36,960 nt of DNA from an uncultured Lachnospiraceae bacterium. GTDB taxonomy: Bacteria > Bacillota > Clostridia > Lachnospirales > Lachnospiraceae. Shown here in pieces: positions 15,972 to 23,603 of this stretch (within the stretch, counting starts at the first letter, position 1; each line of letters starts with the position of its first letter). The stretch is from contig CAJUQB010000008.1 of NCBI GenBank assembly GCA_910588285.1, positions 44,460 to 81,419 of the forward strand, in the 5' to 3' direction. Position numbers and translations under genes: made by a program. Below the pieces are notes generated by a model. It was not told where the DNA came from, ran no database searches, and was given only the letters and a program-made list of their open reading frames with translations.

Positions 15972-16391
15972 ATGATGGAAAACAAGTCAATTAACCCCTA
16001 TCATTTCGTTACAAACTGCATTTCCGGCAAATGGAAAATGACCATCCTCCACCACATACACCACTATGGCAAGATCCGGTTTAATGAGACGAAGAAGACT
16101 CTGCATGTCAGCGAGAAGGTATTAAGCCAGCAGCTGAAGGAGCTGGCCAACGACGGCCTGGTGGAACGGATCCAGTACAATACCATCCCTCTGAAGGTAG
16201 AATATATCCTCACCCCTCTGGGGGAGGATCTGATTCCCGCCCTGGATATTCTGTATATCTGGAGCATCCGGCGGATGGCCCAGCTGGAGCTTCCCATTGA
16301 CCCGGATGCCTTTGTGGTACATACGGAGAAGAAATATTCTGATCAGCTGATGGATGTCATGGACACCTATATGAAGAAGCAGCGTGAATAG
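15972..16391 (+). CDS. HxlR family winged-helix regulator
   Basis: 139 residues. The HxlR core is visible: ISGKWKMTILHHIHHYGKIR, then TKKTLHVSEKVLSQQLKELA (recognition helix), and a wing ending VEYILTPLGEDL. The C-terminal helix (about 95-139) provides dimerisation. There are two ATG codons in tandem at 15972 and 15975. The second has better spacing from GAGGTG. The segment before the core reads NPYHFVTNCISGKWK, where many family members have a Cys at the first of these positions, so the redox Cys position differs (see findings). It is divergent from the alpha/beta hydrolase gene, the probable target. Confidence 0.9.
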   Translation: MMENKSINPYHFVTNCISGKWKMTILHHIHHYGKIRFNETKKTLHVSEKVLSQQLKELANDGLVERIQYNTIPLKVEYILTPLGEDLIPALDILYIWSIRRMAQLELPIDPDAFVVHTEKKYSDQLMDVMDTYMKKQRE

Positions 16392-16421
16392 ATATCTCAT
16401 GGCTGCGTACATGAGATATCT
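16390..16421. repeat. Inverted repeat at the HxlR stop codon
   Basis: AGATATCTCATG (16390-16401) pairs with CATGAGATATCT (16410-16421) around an 8-base loop, starting within the stop codon of the HxlR gene. There is no T-run. It probably adds 3' stability to the mRNA ahead of the terminator at 16441-16484. Confidence 0.7.
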
Positions 16422-16440
16422 GCTCTGTACATATGGACTG

Positions 16441-16484
16441 CACAGATAAGAAAAAGCGGCCGAAGCCGCTTTTTCTTATCTGTG
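16441..16484. terminator. Bidirectional terminator between HxlR and CarD-like genes
   Basis: A perfect 20-base inverted repeat (16441-16460 with 16465-16484) around a CGAA loop. GCGGC/GCCGC forms the stem base, flanked by A-runs and T-runs that give a T-tail on either strand. It serves both convergent genes. Confidence 0.92.
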
Positions 16485-16488
16485 AATC

Positions 16489-16995
16489 TTATTTTACCCT
16501 TTCCAGGCGTTCCGTAATAAACCCCTGCACCTGCTGCCTGGGCAGCTCCAGAGAAATGGAAAATTCTGTGAACAGGTTGTCCTCTGCCAGGCGGTAATAC
16601 CGTTCATCGGTAGCCGTTACCTTCTTCCCCTGGCGCACGCGCTCCTGACGCCTCAAATACAGCGTCTTCATCATACGAATCCAGTTGACACAATCACAGC
16701 TGCGCATACACTCCTTGTACACCTGCTCCCGCAGCTTCTCCTCTGTGACGCCGATCTGTTCCAGCTGGGGGATCCGGTCGATCATGGCCAGAACCTCCTC
16801 CTTTGAGGAGATTCTCCGAAGCTTCATCTTCGGGTTGTCTACCGGTGTAAAGATCCTGCGTCCGGGCTGTCCGTATGGCTCCAGCACGTAATACGGCTTT
16901 TCGTGATCTGCACCCTGCATCTCCATGGCGGTAATATCCTTTACCACACAAATACCGGTACTTCCGTATACAACGTAATCTCCTTTTTCAAACAT
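16489..16995 (-). CDS. CarD/CdnL-like transcription regulator
   Basis: 168 residues. Residues 1-60 form the CarD/TRCF RNA-polymerase-interacting domain (FEKGDYVVYGSTGICVVKDI, then PYYVLEPYGQPGRRIFTPVDN). The remainder is helical and charged, as in the CarD DNA-binding domain. CarD proteins bind the polymerase beta subunit and stabilise open complexes at many promoters. AAGGAAG precedes ATG 16995. It has its own probable promoter (17023-17052) and ends just before the shared terminator, so it is monocistronic. Gene targets cannot be inferred. Confidence 0.88.
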   Translation of the reverse strand: MFEKGDYVVYGSTGICVVKDITAMEMQGADHEKPYYVLEPYGQPGRRIFTPVDNPKMKLRRISSKEEVLAMIDRIPQLEQIGVTEEKLREQVYKECMRSCDCVNWIRMMKTLYLRRQERVRQGKKVTATDERYYRLAEDNLFTEFSISLELPRQQVQGFITERLERVK

Positions 16996-17022
16996 ATGTT
17001 ATCTTCCTTTCTTTATGTATAT

Positions 17023-17052
17023 ATTTTACCATGTTTCCCCCTCTTTTGTCAG
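17023..17052 (-). promoter_or_regulatory. Promoter of the CarD-like gene
   Basis: Minus strand: CTGACA (17052-17047), 18-bp spacer, TAAAAT (17028-17023), followed by a leader of about 20 bases to the start codon. Confidence 0.5.
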
Positions 17053-17138
17053 TCTTTTTATGGGTTCACACCCATTTTTGTGAGAATTATCCAGTTCATG
17101 GCTATTTCCTTTTGTGCATTTTTCAGCAGAAAAAAATA

Positions 17139-17175
17139 AAAAAAAGACAATCTCAACAGAGACTGTCCTTTTTTT
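17139..17175. terminator. Terminator after the flavodiiron gene
   Basis: An A-run plus GACAATCTC (to 17154) pairs with GAGACTGTC plus a T-run (17159-17175) around AACA, with two non-pairing positions. It forms a T-tail on both strands. It lies about 30 bases beyond the fprA-type stop codon. Confidence 0.8.
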
Positions 17176-17202
17176 CAGGAGATTTCATACATTTTAGACA
17201 AT

Positions 17203-18363
17203 TCAGACGAGGGCCTTTACCAATGCCTCCATCTGGGGAATGTTCACTTCCTTCAAGGCAGATTTGATACTCACCACCGGTTCCACCACCTTGACATCCT
17301 TCATGGCTTCTGCCAGCGCCCGCATCTGCTTGGCTGCCTGGGGCGCCCAGCTCCCATTCTCCATCAGGCCTATTGTGCGCTTCTGGTAGCTCTTGGCTCT
17401 AAGGTGGTGCAGGAAATCCTCCATGGGCGGGAAGAGCCCTCCGTCATAGGTGCAGGCGGCCAGAACCATCCGGTCATAGCGGAATGCATCCTCCACAGCC
17501 TCCGCCATGTCGTCCCTGGTGAGATCCGTGACCGCTACCTTCTCTGCACCTGCCTCCTCCAGCATCTTGGCAAGCTTTAAGGCTGCCTCTCTGGTGTGTC
17601 CGTGAATGGAGGCATAGGCCACCAGGATCCCCTGATTCTCCGGCTCATAGCTGCTCCAGATGTTGTATTTTTCAATATAATATTCCAGGTTCTCCTTCAG
17701 GATGGGGCCATGGAGAGGGCAGATGGCTGCAATCTCAAGCGCTGCCGCCTTTTTCAGAAGCGCCTGCACCTGGGGACCGTATTTCCCTACAATATTGAAA
17801 TAGTAGCGGCGCGCCTCGCAGGCCCAGTCCTCCTCTGCGTCCAGGGCGCCGAATTTGCCGAATCCGTCCGCGGAAAACAGCACCTTCTCGCTGCTCTCGT
17901 AGGTCACCATAACCTCCGGCCAGTGTACCATGGGAGCCATATAGAAATTCAGGGTGTGAGCCCCCAGGCTCAACGCATCCCCCTCCTTCACAGTCACAGC
18001 CCGCTCTGCAAGATCCAGGTCAAAAAACTGCCCGATCATGGCAAAGGTCTTGGCATTGCCCACCACCTTCATATCCGGATACGCCTCTACCAGCCTTTTT
18101 ACACCTGCGCCATGATCCGGTTCCATATGGGACACCACCAGATAATCCGGTGTTCTCCCGTCCAGGGCATGCTTCAGATTCTCAAACCACAGGTCCAGCT
18201 TCCGGGCATCCACCGTATCCATCACGGCTACCTTGTCATCCAGAATAAGGTAGGAATTGTAGGATACGCCCTCCGGCACCACATACTGACTCTCAAACAG
18301 GTCAATGTCCCTGTCATCCACACCAATGTATACAATCTTCTCTGAGATATAGGTATCGCTCAT
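17203..18363 (-). CDS. fprA: A-type flavoprotein (flavodiiron protein, O2/NO reductase)
   Basis: 386 residues from start 18363 (MSDTYISEK, GGAGG 8 bases upstream). The N-terminal beta-lactamase-like domain carries the diiron ligands H79, E81, D83 and H84 (SHMEPDHG), H147, D166 and H218 (CPLHGP). The C-terminal flavodoxin domain begins near residue 245 with the FMN loop YASIHGHTRE. In strict anaerobes these proteins reduce O2 to water or NO to N2O with electrons from rubredoxin or F420-type donors. It lies downstream of NfnAB on the same strand with a gap of about 100 bases. A 24-codon ORF overlaps its start. The FprA name rests on family similarity only. Confidence 0.93.
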   Translation of the reverse strand: MSDTYISEKIVYIGVDDRDIDLFESQYVVPEGVSYNSYLILDDKVAVMDTVDARKLDLWFENLKHALDGRTPDYLVVSHMEPDHGAGVKRLVEAYPDMKVVGNAKTFAMIGQFFDLDLAERAVTVKEGDALSLGAHTLNFYMAPMVHWPEVMVTYESSEKVLFSADGFGKFGALDAEEDWACEARRYYFNIVGKYGPQVQALLKKAAALEIAAICPLHGPILKENLEYYIEKYNIWSSYEPENQGILVAYASIHGHTREAALKLAKMLEEAGAEKVAVTDLTRDDMAEAVEDAFRYDRMVLAACTYDGGLFPPMEDFLHHLRAKSYQKRTIGLMENGSWAPQAAKQMRALAEAMKDVKVVEPVVSIKSALKEVNIPQMEALVKALV

Positions 18364-18434
18364 GCTCTCATCCTCCATGCATCATTTTGGGCGGGGGCTG
18401 CTTGTCCTTCCCCCGTCGGTATATTCTCGTTCAT
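18360..18434 (-). CDS. Possible 24-residue upstream peptide overlapping fprA
   Basis: ATG at 18434 follows AAAGGA by 4 bases. The ORF runs 24 codons, begins MNENIPTGEGQ and ends DAWRMRA. Its TGA overlaps the fprA ATG by 4 bases (ATGA), the standard layout for translational coupling. It has no similarity that I recognise. It may be a leader peptide, a coupling ORF or chance. fprA also has its own GGAGG site inside this ORF. Confidence 0.4.
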   Translation of the reverse strand: MNENIPTGEGQAAPAQNDAWRMRA

Positions 18435-18461
18435 CGAATCCTTTCAAATCCTATGATTATA

Positions 18462-19847
18462 TTACTTGTTTGACAGATATTCGTCAATCCCCTTTGCAGC
18501 AGCTTTTCCTGCTCCCATGGCAAGAATCACGGTAGCTGCTCCGGTTACGGCATCCCCGCCGGCATATACCCCCTCCTTGGTGGTCTTGCCGTTGTCCTCG
18601 TCTGCCACTATGCATTTCCACCGGTTCACCTCCAGTCCCTCGGTGGTGGAGGAAATCAGAGGATTGGGGGAGGTTCCCAGGGACATAATCACCGTGTCAA
18701 GCTCCAGCTCAAATTCAGAGCCAGCCACCTCCACAGGCCTTCTTCTCCCGGAGTCATCCGGCTCGCCCAGCTCCATGCGGATGCAGCGCATGCCCTTCAC
18801 CCAGCCATTCTCGTCAGCCAGGATCTCCACCGGGTTGGTCAAAAGGTCAAAAATAATGCCCTCCTCCTTGGCGTGGTGCACCTCCTCCACACGGGCCGGA
18901 AGCTCCTCCTCGCTCCTGCGGTATACAATATGTACCTCTGCACCCAGGCGCAGGGCCGTTCTTGCGGCATCCATGGCCACATTGCCGCCGCCTACCACCG
19001 CAACCTTCTTCCCGTGGGCAATGGGCGTATCGTATTCCTCCTGGAAGGCCTTCATCAGGTTGTTCCGGGTGAGATATTCGTTGGCGGAAAATACGCCGTT
19101 GGCATTCTCTCCCGGGATGCCCATGAACTTGGGAAGTCCTGCTCCGGATCCAATGAATACGGCCTCAAAGCCCTCCTCATCCATCAGCTCGTCAATGGTG
19201 ACAGCCTTGCCGATCACCACATTGGTCTCGATCTTCACACCCAGGGCCTTCACATTCTCAATCTCCTTGGCCACCACATCCGTCTTGGGCAGACGGAATT
19301 CCGGAATTCCGTAGATCAGCACGCCGCCCGGCTCATGAAGGGCTTCAAATATAGTCACATCGTAGCCCATCTTGGCCAGATCCCCGGCACAGGTCAGGCC
19401 TGCCGGGCCGGAACCGATTACCGCCACTCTGCGGTTCTTCTTCTCGGATGCCGGCTGGGGCTTGATGCCATTCTCCCGGGCCCAGTCTGCCGTAAACCGC
19501 TCCAGCTTGCCGATGGAGACAGGCTCTCCCTTGATGCCCCGGATACATCTGCCCTCGCACTGGCTCTCCTGGGGGCAGACCCGTCCGCAGACCGCCGGAA
19601 GGGCGGATGCCTCTGCAATCACCTGGTATGCCTTTTCAAAATTGCCTTCCTTCACCTGCTCAATAAAGCCGGGAATATTGATTGCCACCGGGCAGCCCTC
19701 GATGCATTTTGCATTCTTGCAGTTGATGCAGCGGCCGGCCTCCTCCATAGCCTCTTCCTTGTTGTATCCGTAGCAGACCTCCTCAAAGTTGGCTGCACGC
19801 ACCTTTGGATCCTGCTCTCTTACCGGTATCTTCTTCAAAACATCCAT
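18462..19847 (-). CDS. NfnB-type subunit (NADPH-dependent glutamate synthase small-subunit family)
   Basis: 461 residues. The N-terminal part has two four-Cys sets for 4Fe-4S clusters: C40, C43, C48, C52 and C87, C91, C97, C101. An FAD-binding Rossmann motif follows (VAVIGSGPAGLTCAG, about 142-156), then a nucleotide-binding motif VAVVGGGNVAMDAA and the C-terminal GD motif (GVYAGGDAVTG). The start overlaps the upstream subunit by one base (TAATG). The pair order and the FAD/2Fe-2S partner match NfnAB, an electron-bifurcating NADH-dependent ferredoxin:NADP oxidoreductase that is common in Clostridia. It is often labelled gltA/gltD, but no glutamate synthase large subunit is present here. Confidence 0.9.
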   Translation of the reverse strand: MDVLKKIPVREQDPKVRAANFEEVCYGYNKEEAMEEAGRCINCKNAKCIEGCPVAINIPGFIEQVKEGNFEKAYQVIAEASALPAVCGRVCPQESQCEGRCIRGIKGEPVSIGKLERFTADWARENGIKPQPASEKKNRRVAVIGSGPAGLTCAGDLAKMGYDVTIFEALHEPGGVLIYGIPEFRLPKTDVVAKEIENVKALGVKIETNVVIGKAVTIDELMDEEGFEAVFIGSGAGLPKFMGIPGENANGVFSANEYLTRNNLMKAFQEEYDTPIAHGKKVAVVGGGNVAMDAARTALRLGAEVHIVYRRSEEELPARVEEVHHAKEEGIIFDLLTNPVEILADENGWVKGMRCIRMELGEPDDSGRRRPVEVAGSEFELELDTVIMSLGTSPNPLISSTTEGLEVNRWKCIVADEDNGKTTKEGVYAGGDAVTGAATVILAMGAGKAAAKGIDEYLSNK

Positions 19848-20734
19848 TATTCTTCACCTCCGCAATGTCCGCATCCGCCGTGATGGGTCTCGCCCTCCTG
19901 AAGCTTCAGCATTGCACGGCCTTCCTCCGTCTTGTACATCTGCTGCCGCTTCATGGCCTCGTCAAAATTCACCTTGTGGCCGTCAAATTCCGGCCCGTCC
20001 ACACAGGCAAACTTCACCTCGTCTCCCACAGTCACACGGCAGGCGCCGCACATGCCCGTGCCGTCCACCATGATGGGGTTCAGGGATACGATGGTGGGAA
20101 TCTGGAGCTTCTTGGTCAGCAGACAGACAAATTTCATCATAATCATGGGGCCGATGGCAATACAGGTATCGTACCGGTTCCCCTCCTCCACCAGCTTCTC
20201 AATCTTGGTGGTCACCATACCGGCATGGCCATAGCTGCCGTCGTCCGTACAGGGATAGTAATTGCCGGAAACAGCCTCCATCTCCTTTTCCAGGATCAGC
20301 ATATCCCTGGTCTTGGCTCCCACGATCACATCCACGTCGATGCCATGGGCCTTCATCCATTTTACCTGGGGATATACCGGGGCTGCGCCCACACCACCTG
20401 CCACAAACAGGATCTTCTTCCCCTGTAAGCTGGTAAGCGCTTCCTTCACAAACTCGGAGGGACAGCCCAGAGGGCCTACAAAGTCCATAAATGCATCTCC
20501 TGACTTCAGCTCTGCCATCCGCTGGGTGGAGGCTCCCACGATCTGGAACACAATGGTGATGGTTCCGGCCTCCCGGTCATAATCGCAAATGGTCAATGGG
20601 ATCCGCTCTCCCACCTCATCTGTCTTGGCAATGATAAACTGCCCGGGCTCACAGTGCTTTGCAATTCTTGGTGCAACCACATCCATGAGATAAATTTTAT
20701 CCGCAAGCTTTTCTGCTTTTGTAATTGGATACAT
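19847..20734 (-). CDS. NfnA-type FAD/NAD-binding 2Fe-2S subunit
   Basis: 295 residues. The ferredoxin-reductase-like fold has the FAD site RIPLTICDYD and the NAD site LFVAGGVGAAPVYP. A 2Fe-2S binding segment follows (MCGACRVTVGDEVKFAC). Such subunits resemble dihydroorotate dehydrogenase electron-transfer proteins, but there is no pyrD nearby and the NfnB-type partner follows directly. ATG 20734 is chosen because AGGAGG lies 6 bases upstream. A TTG two codons earlier is unlikely. The extreme C-terminus HHGGCGHCGG is an unusual Cys/His/Gly-rich tail. The complex acts in the cytoplasm and balances NADH, NADPH and ferredoxin. Confidence 0.9.
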   Translation of the reverse strand: MYPITKAEKLADKIYLMDVVAPRIAKHCEPGQFIIAKTDEVGERIPLTICDYDREAGTITIVFQIVGASTQRMAELKSGDAFMDFVGPLGCPSEFVKEALTSLQGKKILFVAGGVGAAPVYPQVKWMKAHGIDVDVIVGAKTRDMLILEKEMEAVSGNYYPCTDDGSYGHAGMVTTKIEKLVEEGNRYDTCIAIGPMIMMKFVCLLTKKLQIPTIVSLNPIMVDGTGMCGACRVTVGDEVKFACVDGPEFDGHKVNFDEAMKRQQMYKTEEGRAMLKLQEGETHHGGCGHCGGEE

Positions 20735-20795
20735 AGCCAACCTCCTATTTTATACTTGTACATCATTCCCGCATAAAGATATGTACGCTGTTACA

Positions 20796-20824
20796 ATCAT
20801 AATATAAATAGCGGAAATTGACAA
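20796..20824 (-). promoter_or_regulatory. Promoter of the nfnAB-type operon
   Basis: Minus strand: TTGTCA (20824-20819), 17-bp spacer, TATGAT (20801-20796). The leader is about 55 bases with no obvious structure. Confidence 0.65.
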
Positions 20825-20889
20825 TCTTTTTTTGTTATATTTTTAACGATGCATGTTAAAAAATGCACTTTTTACTACTTTTTCAATCG

Positions 20890-21354
20890 GTAACCGGAGC
20901 CTTTACAAGAGGGGCATCCAAGGAGGAGGCCCTTCGGAAAATGCCCTCTGCGATTCAGTCCTATCTGAAGTGGTAGGGGGCGGCTGTTCCTGCTGTCCTG
21001 GACCCCGAGATCATACAGGAAAAAGCCTCTGAATTGGCAATCGCTGATGCAGATTCCGATATCCTCTTTGAGAAAGAGCGAAAGGAGCTGTGCATGCCCG
21101 AATACCTGGAATTAAAAAGCCTTACTCTGAAATCAGCACAGGATTTTCTCACGCTGTACCTGGCAATACCAGACAAAAACAAGAGCTGCCTCCCTGTCAG
21201 GAAGACTTTCTACGGACAGGTTCCCCGCACTGCATTTGAAATGTACGAGCATACAAAGAATGTAAACGATTATTATTTCAATGAGATTGGCATTTCCGCA
21301 GATCATGAGGGAACGATTGTTCTATATTGCTGTTCACTTCCTGACAGGCCCTGA
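20890..21354 (+). pseudogene. Decayed gene interrupted by an amber stop, truncated at its 5' end
   Basis: One frame reads continuously from 20890 to the TGA at 21352-21354 except for a TAG at 20974-20976. Before the stop it encodes TRGASKEEALRKMPSAIQSY, which resembles the EEA helix of HicB-like or similar small domains. After it come about 125 residues that include YGQVPRTAFEMYEHTKNVND and YYFNEIGISADHEG, reminiscent of a DinB-like helical domain. No start codon or ribosome site precedes the first part, so the 5' end is missing. A TTG-start fragment from 21034 could in theory be translated, but it lacks a good ribosome site. The function of the intact ancestor is uncertain. Confidence 0.65.
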
Positions 21355-21405
21355 AAGGTGGCCTGGGGGGCGGGCAGCTCTTGATATAGAATCTCGGTTA
21401 TTTCA

Positions 21406-21434
21406 TAGACTTTATCCTTTCGATGTGATATACT
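21406..21434 (+). promoter_or_regulatory. Promoter of the small coiled-coil gene
   Basis: TAGACT (21406-21411), 17-bp spacer, TATACT (21429-21434). The leader to ATG 21478 is about 38 bases and carries AGGGGGTGAT as the ribosome site. Confidence 0.6.
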
Positions 21435-21477
21435 TCTATGTGTAAACAGCCGCGAAATAGTCACAGGGGGTGATAAA

Positions 21478-21786
21478 ATGGCTTTAACAAATGAAGATTT
21501 AAAAGCGATTGCAAATTTATTGGATTCAAAATTGGATTCAAAATTGGATCAAAAATTGCAGCCGATACATAACAGATTGGATAAAATGGAAGGGCGCCTG
21601 GATAACATGGAGGGGCGCCTGGATAAGCTTGAATCAGAAGTGTCCAGCCTGAAAGCCGGACAAGTCTCAATCCGAAAGGAATTAAAAGAAGTCCACCATA
21701 CTGTTTCAGATACTTACGACCTTGCTTTGGATGCATGGGGAAAAAGCACCGAAAACAGGACATGGCTTGAGGCATTGCCAAGATAA
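21478..21786 (+). CDS. Small coiled-coil protein, function unknown
   Basis: 102 residues, mostly one long amphipathic helix. Hydrophobic residues recur with heptad spacing through LDSKLDSKLDQKL (about 15-27) and RLDKMEGRLDNMEGRLDKLE (33-52), and repeats of GRLD show local duplication. The C-terminal 30 residues (SDTYDLALDAWGKSTENRTW) form another short helix. There is no signal peptide or membrane segment. It has its own promoter and terminator, so it is monocistronic. It may oligomerise or act as an adaptor. I do not recognise a named family. Confidence 0.75.
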   Translation: MALTNEDLKAIANLLDSKLDSKLDQKLQPIHNRLDKMEGRLDNMEGRLDKLESEVSSLKAGQVSIRKELKEVHHTVSDTYDLALDAWGKSTENRTWLEALPR

Positions 21787-21796
21787 CAGCAATTGC

Positions 21797-21844
21797 AAAC
21801 AGGGCTGTACACGATGCTTCACACAAGTGTATTGCCCTGTTTTT
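21797..21844 (+). terminator. Terminator of the coiled-coil gene
   Basis: AAACAGGGC (21797-21805) pairs with GCCCTGTTT (21834-21842), with an inner TACAC/GTGTA pairing. It is followed by Ts to 21844 and starts 10 bases after the stop codon. Confidence 0.8.
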
Positions 21845-21849
21845 ATACG

Positions 21850-21934
21850 CTGATCCATCCCGCAGGCCGTAATGCTCCCTACTGATCCATCCCGCAAGCC
21901 GTAATGCTCCCTACTGGTCCATCCCGCAGGCCGT
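21850..21934. repeat. 32-bp tandem repeat spanning the 3' end of the CoA-disulfide reductase gene
   Basis: Two full 32-bp units (21850-21881, 21882-21913) and a 21-bp partial unit (21914-21934), each with CCATCCCGCAGGCCGT or a one-base variant. The innermost copy encodes the last residues TACGMDQ of the reductase. The stop codon lies in the adjacent unit. The outer copies repeat the same coding end downstream, so the gene's tail was duplicated in tandem. Confidence 0.85.
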
Positions 21935-23602
21935 GACACGCTCAATCAGGCCGCGGTCATTCATTACCGCATCATAGAAGCGGAAGCCGCCGGAAAAGTT
22001 GTAGGCCTCATATCCGTTCCCCTCAAGGATCCGGCTTGCAATGTAGCTGCGCAGGCCGCTCTGACAGATGACATAGACCGGCTTCCCTTGTTCCACCTCA
22101 TCCAGCCGTTCCCGCAGCTCATCCACAGGGATATTCTGAAAGCCCTCGATATGGCCGCGGCTGTATTCGCCCACCGTCCTGGTATCCAGCAGGATGACGC
22201 TGCCATCGCGCGGAAGCCGGTCCATATCCTCCAGATGCCATTGCTTCACCACCCCTCTGGCAATATTGTCGATCATAAAGCCTGCCATATTCACAGGATC
22301 CTTGGCCGAGGAGTAAGGCGGCGCGTAGGCAAGATCCAGATCTTTGAGCTGCGTTGCCTTCATTCCTGCATGGATTGCGGTAGCCAGCACGTCAATGCGC
22401 TTGTCTACGCCCTGATATCCCACAATCTGGGCTCCCAGCAGCCGGTAGGTCCCCTTCTCAAAGACTACCTTCATAGTCATGGCCTTGCCGCCGGGATAAT
22501 ACCCGGCATGGCTCATGGGCGAGAGGATCACGGAATCCACATCCAAACCGGCCCTGCGGGCATTGGTTTCATTGATGCCGGTCACTGCTGCCGTCATGTC
22601 AAATACCTTGATCACAGAGCTTCCCTGGCTGCCTGGATAACGGCTGTCGCCGCCGCAGATATTATCCGCAATGATACGCCCCTGCTTGTTTGCAGGGCCG
22701 GCCAGGGAAATCAGGGCATCCTGGCCCGTGACATAGTGCTTCACCAGAACGGCGTCGCCTGCCGCATAGATATCGGGCACAGAGGTTTCCATGCGGTCAT
22801 TGACTACAATGCTGCCCTTTAGCCCCAATTCCAGGCCAGCCTCCTTTGCCAGAGCTGTGTCCGGGGTAACGCCAATGGCAAGGACCACCATATCCCCATG
22901 GAGGGGCCCATTGTCCTTCAGAAGCACATCAACGCCGCCATCCTTTTCTACAAAGCCTTCCACCGTATAGCCCAGGGCCAGCTTAACGCCGCGCTCCCGC
23001 ATCTTACTGTGGATGAAGGAGGCCATATCCGCGTCAAAGGGATTCATCAGCTGCCTTGGACGCTGGACAATGGTAACCTCAAGCCCCAGCTCCCGCAGGT
23101 TTTCCGCCAGCTCCAGACCAATAAAGCCGCCGCCCGCCAGAACCGCAGACCTTGGGTGGTGCCTGTTGATATACTCTTTAATACAGAAGGTATCCTCCAC
23201 GGTGCGCAGAGTGAACAGCTTGTCAATCCCCACGCCGGGAAGCCTCGGCTGGGCAGGCTTTGCACCGGGGGAGAGGATCAGCTTGTCGTAGGCTTCCTCA
23301 AATACTTCTCCTGTTTCCAGGTTCCTGACAGAAACAGACTTCTTTTCCGGATGGATCGCCGTAACCTCATGGCGCACCTTCATATCCACACGAAACCGTA
23401 AGAAAAAGCTCTCCGGTGTCTGGAGCGTCAGCTCCTCCGGATCCGTGATGGTATCGCCGATATAGTAAGGCAGGCCGCAGTTGGCGTAGGAAATATATCC
23501 CGAACGCTCGAAAACCACGATTTCGGCCCTCTCATCCAATCTACGGATTCTTGCTGCGGCAGTTGCCCCGCCTGCCACACCGCCTACAATCACAATCTTC
23601 AT
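21911..23602 (-). CDS. CoA-disulfide reductase fused to a C-terminal rhodanese domain
   Basis: 563 residues from start 23602 (MKIVIVGG). Residues 1-440 are a flavin disulfide reductase: FAD motif VGGVAGGATAAARIR, single active-site Cys42 in SYANCGLPYY, NAD motif SAVLAGGGFIGLELAENL, and a second FAD motif DIYAAGDAV. Residues about 465-555 are a rhodanese with VICQSGLRS, active Cys513. Such fusions reduce CoA disulfide, CoA persulfide or polysulfide using NAD(P)H. It begins one base after the stop of a small rhodanese gene, so the two are coupled. The last residues TACGMDQ lie in a 32-bp repeat and may be an added tail. The precise substrate (CoA disulfide or persulfide) is not decided by sequence. 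Confidence 0.92.
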   Translation of the reverse strand: MKIVIVGGVAGGATAAARIRRLDERAEIVVFERSGYISYANCGLPYYIGDTITDPEELTLQTPESFFLRFRVDMKVRHEVTAIHPEKKSVSVRNLETGEVFEEAYDKLILSPGAKPAQPRLPGVGIDKLFTLRTVEDTFCIKEYINRHHPRSAVLAGGGFIGLELAENLRELGLEVTIVQRPRQLMNPFDADMASFIHSKMRERGVKLALGYTVEGFVEKDGGVDVLLKDNGPLHGDMVVLAIGVTPDTALAKEAGLELGLKGSIVVNDRMETSVPDIYAAGDAVLVKHYVTGQDALISLAGPANKQGRIIADNICGGDSRYPGSQGSSVIKVFDMTAAVTGINETNARRAGLDVDSVILSPMSHAGYYPGGKAMTMKVVFEKGTYRLLGAQIVGYQGVDKRIDVLATAIHAGMKATQLKDLDLAYAPPYSSAKDPVNMAGFMIDNIARGVVKQWHLEDMDRLPRDGSVILLDTRTVGEYSRGHIEGFQNIPVDELRERLDEVEQGKPVYVICQSGLRSYIASRILEGNGYEAYNFSGGFRFYDAVMNDRGLIERVTACGMDQ

Positions 23603-23603
23603 A

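Noticed and set aside
18462..20734. Reading of the pair as glutamate synthase
   Set aside because: No large glutamate synthase subunit is present, and the FAD/2Fe-2S partner in this order fits NfnAB better.
21706..21945. 79-codon minus-strand ORF over the 32-bp repeats
   Set aside because: It is built from the repeats and the antisense of the coiled-coil gene, and no domain is visible.
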